Source: Mycobacterium conspicuum | GTDB taxonomy: Bacteria; Actinomycetota; Actinomycetes; Mycobacteriales; Mycobacteriaceae | DNA length: 64,000 nt | NCBI RefSeq assembly: GCF_010730195.1 | Contig: NZ_AP022613.1 | Span: 2,666,001-2,730,000, forward strand | Direction of reading: 5' to 3' | Part shown: one piece after another, positions 60,580-64,000 of the stretch | Numbering within the stretch: the first letter of the stretch is position 1 | How the letters are laid out: each line of letters starts with the position of its first letter | Notes under the pieces: model-generated | What the model was told of the DNA's origin: nothing | Seen by the model: only the letters and a program-made list of their open reading frames with translations | Databases searched by the model: none | Program-made: the position numbers and the translations under genes

Positions 60580-61983
60580 ATGACTTCTACGCTGGAACGC
60601 CAACACAACCCAATCGCCCACCTCGGCGAGCAAGAGCGCGAGAAGCTTGCCAAGGAACTCGACGCGATTCACGACGAGGTGTTCGCCGACCTCGGCGAGC
60701 GCGACCGCCGATACATCAAGACGGTGATTTCGGTACAACGCCAGATCGTGGTGGCCGGACGTGTGCTGCTGCTCGGGTCACGGTCGAAAACCGCGTGGGT
60801 GCTGGGCACCGCGTGCCTGGGTATGGCCAAGATCTTGGAGAACATGGAGATCGGCCACAACGTGATGCACGGCCAATGGGATTGGATGAACGATCCCGAT
60901 ATTCACTCCTCGGTCTGGGATTGGGACACGGCCTCGACCAAGGAGGCGTGGAAGCATTCGCACAACTACATCCATCACACCTACACGAATATCCTTGGCA
61001 AGGATAAGGATCTCGGCTACGAGATCATGCGAATCGATCCCAACCAGAAGTGGCACCCGCGCTTTTTGGGGCAACCGCTGTACAACCTCCTGCTCACCGT
61101 GCTGTTCGAGTGGGGCGTCGCGGTACACGACATGGACATCGAAGCGATCCGGGCGGGGGAGAAGCCCTGGTCGGAGGTGCGCAAAGACCTGAAAGGCATT
61201 GGGGGAAAAGCGCGTTCGCAGATCATCAAGGACTACCTCGGTTGGCCGCTGATCAGCGCCGGCGCATTTGGGCTGGTGCAGTTGGCGCTGCGGGGCCGGC
61301 TCGAGCAACCGGCGGAGTCCCGTACCGGCAGATTGCTTCGGAGGGTTTCAAGAACGGGCCGGCTGGGCGCCACGGCGGCTTTCCTCGATCGGGTGCTACC
61401 CGGCGTGGAAAGCACCTACCTGCGCACCTTGGGAGCCGACGCCCTGGCCAACGTCATCCGCAACGTGTGGGCGCACGCCATCATCTTCTGCGGCCACTTT
61501 CCCGACCAGACCTATACCTTCACCCAAGAGGAGACCGAGAACGAGACGCGCGGGGATTGGTATCTGCGTCAGTTGGTTGGCGCGGCCAACATCGACGGCA
61601 GCCCGCTCTTTCACGTGATCAGCGGCAACCTCGGCTATCAGGTTGAGCACCACCTGTATCCCGACATGCCGAGTAGCCGATACTCCGAGATCGCGCCCAA
61701 GATCAAGGAAATCTGTGAGCGCTACGAGTTGCCGTACAACTCCGGACGGTTTTCCAAGCAGTGGTTCACGGTGCACCGCAGCATCTTTCGATTGGCTTTC
61801 CCCGGCGGGAAGCCGCGACCGAAGCCCGGTCCGTACCGCAGCGAGGAGCGCCGCCCGGTAACGCGGGAGCCCGGTGAAGCGGACCGGTTCCGCGGGCGCG
61901 TACCGGCCGAACATCCCGCGGCGGGCCCGGAGCACAAGTCCGGTGGGGTCGAGGTGCAGCCGCCGCCGCGTGGCAAGGACTGA
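60580..61983 (+). CDS. desA3: acyl-CoA delta-9 desaturase, DesA3-like
   Basis: A 467-aa integral-membrane di-iron desaturase. The three histidine boxes are HNVMH (in EIGHNVMHGQWDW), HNYIHH, and QVEHH (in GYQVEHHLYP). It matches DesA3 (Rv3229c; about 427 aa) but has a longer hydrophilic C-terminal tail rich in Pro, Arg and Glu. It would make oleoyl-CoA from stearoyl-CoA using electrons from the preceding reductase. AAAGGAG precedes the ATG. The C-terminal degron described for M. tuberculosis DesA3 is not preserved at the end of this protein (it ends GKD). Confidence 0.92.
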   Translation: MTSTLERQHNPIAHLGEQEREKLAKELDAIHDEVFADLGERDRRYIKTVISVQRQIVVAGRVLLLGSRSKTAWVLGTACLGMAKILENMEIGHNVMHGQWDWMNDPDIHSSVWDWDTASTKEAWKHSHNYIHHTYTNILGKDKDLGYEIMRIDPNQKWHPRFLGQPLYNLLLTVLFEWGVAVHDMDIEAIRAGEKPWSEVRKDLKGIGGKARSQIIKDYLGWPLISAGAFGLVQLALRGRLEQPAESRTGRLLRRVSRTGRLGATAAFLDRVLPGVESTYLRTLGADALANVIRNVWAHAIIFCGHFPDQTYTFTQEETENETRGDWYLRQLVGAANIDGSPLFHVISGNLGYQVEHHLYPDMPSSRYSEIAPKIKEICERYELPYNSGRFSKQWFTVHRSIFRLAFPGGKPRPKPGPYRSEERRPVTREPGEADRFRGRVPAEHPAAGPEHKSGGVEVQPPPRGKD

Positions 61984-62017
61984 TTTAGGACTGAACCAAG
62001 ACTGGCTCAAGCCTGAC

Positions 62018-62881
62018 TCAACTGGCGCCCGCAGGATCGGGGGCGGCATCCGGGGGTTCGCCGAACCGGGCCAACACCAGCGTCGCGGCTACCGCTATCA
62101 CAAATCCGGTGATCACCAGCCAGCCGTAGCCGGGGCGGGCGCGGTCACCGAGCCACACGGCGCCGACGAGCGCGGGGGCGACCGTCTCACCGACCACCAT
62201 GGCGGCCACGGTCGTGGTGACCGAGCCACGTTGTAATGCCGAGGTGAGCAACAGGAATCCGGCGGCCCCGCCGGCCGCCGCCGCATACAGCGCCGGATTG
62301 GCGTAGAAGGCGCGCTTGGTGGGGTCGATCTCGTCGAGCAGGCGCACCCCGATCTCGACGACACCGAAGCCGGTGCCCGAACCGAGACCCAGCGCGAGCG
62401 CGCGCTCGCGTTCGGGCAGCCGGCCCGCAACGGCACCGGCGACGAATATCGCCACGACCACGCCCACCAGCGCCCAACCCAATCCCGCTGGGGCACGGCG
62501 GAAGTGGCCGGGCCCGGCTGCGCACGCGAGCACGAATAAGCTCACGCAGACGACGCCGACGGCCGTCCATTCGGCTCGGGAAAGCCGCGCCGAGAGCAGC
62601 CAGGCGGACACGATGCCGGTGACCGCGATCGAGGCGGCCAACGCCGCGGCGACGACGTAGATGGGCACCAGGCGCAGCGCCACTACCTGAAGCAGAAAGC
62701 CGAGGCCGTCCAGACCAATGCCCGCGACATAGCGCCACTGTTTACTGGCGCGGATCAGCAGCGCGGGGTCGATGCCCGAACCGCTGCCGGATTCCACCGA
62801 TCGCGTCGCGACGGCCTGCAATACCGAGGCACTGCCGTAACACACCGAGCAGCCCAGAGCGAGAAGGAAACCGATCAGCAC
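62018..62881 (-). CDS. EamA/DMT-family membrane transporter
   Basis: A 287-aa protein with about nine to ten hydrophobic segments arranged as two repeats, as in the drug/metabolite transporter superfamily. The first helix contains ALGCSVCYGSASVLQA and the middle repeat LRLVPIYVVAAALAASIAVTGIVSAWLL. The substrate is unknown. It is convergent with desA3 across 34 bases and follows the TetR-type gene on the same strand, which may regulate it. Confidence 0.8.
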   Translation of the reverse strand: MLIGFLLALGCSVCYGSASVLQAVATRSVESGSGSGIDPALLIRASKQWRYVAGIGLDGLGFLLQVVALRLVPIYVVAAALAASIAVTGIVSAWLLSARLSRAEWTAVGVVCVSLFVLACAAGPGHFRRAPAGLGWALVGVVVAIFVAGAVAGRLPERERALALGLGSGTGFGVVEIGVRLLDEIDPTKRAFYANPALYAAAAGGAAGFLLLTSALQRGSVTTTVAAMVVGETVAPALVGAVWLGDRARPGYGWLVITGFVIAVAATLVLARFGEPPDAAPDPAGAS

Positions 62882-62929
62882 AGACCGACAATACGGTCAA
62901 CCCGCGTGGGCCGCTCGCTTCCCGAGTGT

Positions 62930-64000
62930 CTAGCCGGTGGGGGAGAACAGCACCGCGGTGGCCATGGCTGCGAGATCATCGGCGAACGTCGGATCGCTTT
63001 GCTCTCGCCCGATGTGGGTCATGTTGTGAATCACCGCCAGCGCGGTGTGCACCAACACCCGTGCGGCCTGCTCACCGACCGCGGGCCGCGAAGCACGCAA
63101 CAGCGCCACCCATTCGGCGACATATTCGCGCTGCCGGTTACGCGTGACGTCGTCGATGTTCTGTTGCTCGGACAGCAACAGCGAGGCCAAAACGGTTCGC
63201 TCCAAGGCCAGTTCGATGTAGCCGCGGACCAGATCGTGCAGGGCCTGCGCGGCCCCGTCGTTGGCGCGTAGTACCCGGTTGAGCAGCAACCAGAGCGCGC
63301 TCACTCCGCGTGCAGTCGCGGTTTCGAGAATGTCGGCCTTGCTCGCGAAATAGCTGTAGAGGTTGGGGCCGGTCACGCCGGCGGCCATCCCGATCTCGTT
63401 GAGGGAGGTCGCGTCGAAGCCGTTGCGTTCGAACAGCGTTATGGCGTGCGCCAGCAGGCTTTCGCGTTTGGACACCGGTTCGAGCGCAGCGGTGCGCGGT
63501 CGCGGCAGTTCCGCTGCGGGTGGACCCAATTCGGCCGCGCACAGCGAGCGGCACGCCACCGTCAGCAGCGCCACGAAGTCCGCATGCGGCAACTTCGTGG
63601 CGTGGAAGCTTGGACTGGCCATGATCGACTGAACCCCCCACGCCAACCGCTGCGTCTGCACCGCGGGCAAATCGGGGCGCTGCGCTTCGATCAACGCCTG
63701 GTAGGAGCGATTGTTGTCGCGGAGCCGCCGACGCAGCCGGGTCGCCGTATCGCGTTCCAGGTAGCGTGACTCCCGCCACCACAGCGCGCCGGTGTCACGT
63801 CGGGTCACCGCCTGCTCGCAGGCCAGTGCCAGCACGTCCGGCAGGGTCAACTCGCGTTGGCAGGTGACCGCGACCGCGTCGTCGAAGCTGCTGTCGATCA
63901 CCGCCCCTAGCAACACCGCCTTGTTCGCGAAGTGCCGGTACAGTGCGCCCGCGGTGATCCCCACGGCCTCGGCGATCTCGGCCATCGACACATTGCGGTA
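62930..64000 (-). CDS. TetR-family regulator with two HTH domains, 5' end cut
   Basis: The frame runs through the right edge (Tyr-Arg-Asn precedes VSMAEIAEAVG), so the N-terminus is missing. At least 354 aa are visible. A first TetR HTH (MAEIAEAVGITAGALYRHFANKAVLL) and its ligand-like domain are followed, about residue 185 of the visible part, by a second HTH (AHAITLFERNGFDATSLNEIGMAAGVTGPNLYSYFASKADIL) and another helical domain. Such tandem TetR proteins are known in actinobacteria and may act as single-chain pseudo-dimers. The target is unknown; the EamA transporter 48 bases downstream is a candidate. Confidence 0.85.
   Translation of the reverse strand, partial: YRNVSMAEIAEAVGITAGALYRHFANKAVLLGAVIDSSFDDAVAVTCQRELTLPDVLALACEQAVTRRDTGALWWRESRYLERDTATRLRRRLRDNNRSYQALIEAQRPDLPAVQTQRLAWGVQSIMASPSFHATKLPHADFVALLTVACRSLCAAELGPPAAELPRPRTAALEPVSKRESLLAHAITLFERNGFDATSLNEIGMAAGVTGPNLYSYFASKADILETATARGVSALWLLLNRVLRANDGAAQALHDLVRGYIELALERTVLASLLLSEQQNIDDVTRNRQREYVAEWVALLRASRPAVGEQAARVLVHTALAVIHNMTHIGREQSDPTFADDLAAMATAVLFSPTG

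Overview
This window reads as chromosome of a nontuberculous Mycobacterium. The evidence is the high GC content, a PE-family protein, an RND/MmpL-type exporter, a PknF-like kinase, an FHA-ABC protein of Rv1747 type, the DesA3 desaturase with its Rv3230c-type reductase, a haemophore-like protein, LAL-type LuxR regulators and many TetR/SDR genes. No species call is possible by eye. I found no rRNA, tRNA, CRISPR array, transposase or integrase. No gap between genes exceeds about 270 bases once small genes are counted.

Layout. (1) 1-14017: the 3' part of a nonribosomal peptide synthetase (E, then C-A-PCP, C-A-PCP and a terminal reductase), overlapped by an ABC half-exporter, then an RND/MmpL-like exporter and, after a hairpin, an MFS porter. 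This looks like the end of a peptide biosynthesis and export cluster cut by the left edge. (2) 14038-22616: mixed genes, including an NTF2-like protein, an SGSH-like sulfatase, a PknF-like kinase followed by a PknH-sensor-type lipoprotein, an SRPBCC protein and a polytopic membrane protein. (3) 22635-29345: a small ORF beside a long inverted repeat, an FAD oxidoreductase behind a perfect KstR-type operator and a 13-codon leader ORF, a C39-like lipoprotein, a PE protein, an esterase and a secreted DUF4185 protein. (4) 29352-35107: two very large divergent LuxR/LAL regulators. (5) 35061-52136: a metabolic and stress region with an NYN protein, topoisomerase IB, a GH15 enzyme, a cytochrome b561-molybdopterin fusion, DUF1360 and ChaB proteins, a haemophore-like protein, small acidic proteins, a MerR/methyltransferase pair, an FdhF-like molybdoenzyme and an esterase. 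(6) 52376-55012: an Rv1747-type FHA-ABC exporter. (7) 55102-59210: a catabolic-looking operon (NTF2-like, amidohydrolase, two SDRs) under a TetR regulator with three matching palindromes. (8) 59468-64000: the reductase-desA3 pair, an EamA transporter and a two-HTH TetR protein cut by the right edge.

The most interesting signals are regulatory. Several unlinked transcription units in region 5 share a SigF-like promoter (GTTT or GGTTT, 16 bases, GGGTAT or a close variant). They serve a 70-aa protein plus GH15, topoisomerase IB (weaker), a small acidic protein, an esterase and a second small acidic protein. This suggests a dispersed general-stress regulon. The KstR-type box at 24238-24251, the CTAGACGATCGTCTAG operators and the MerR palindrome give three further testable circuits. 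All function calls come from reading motifs; no database search was run.
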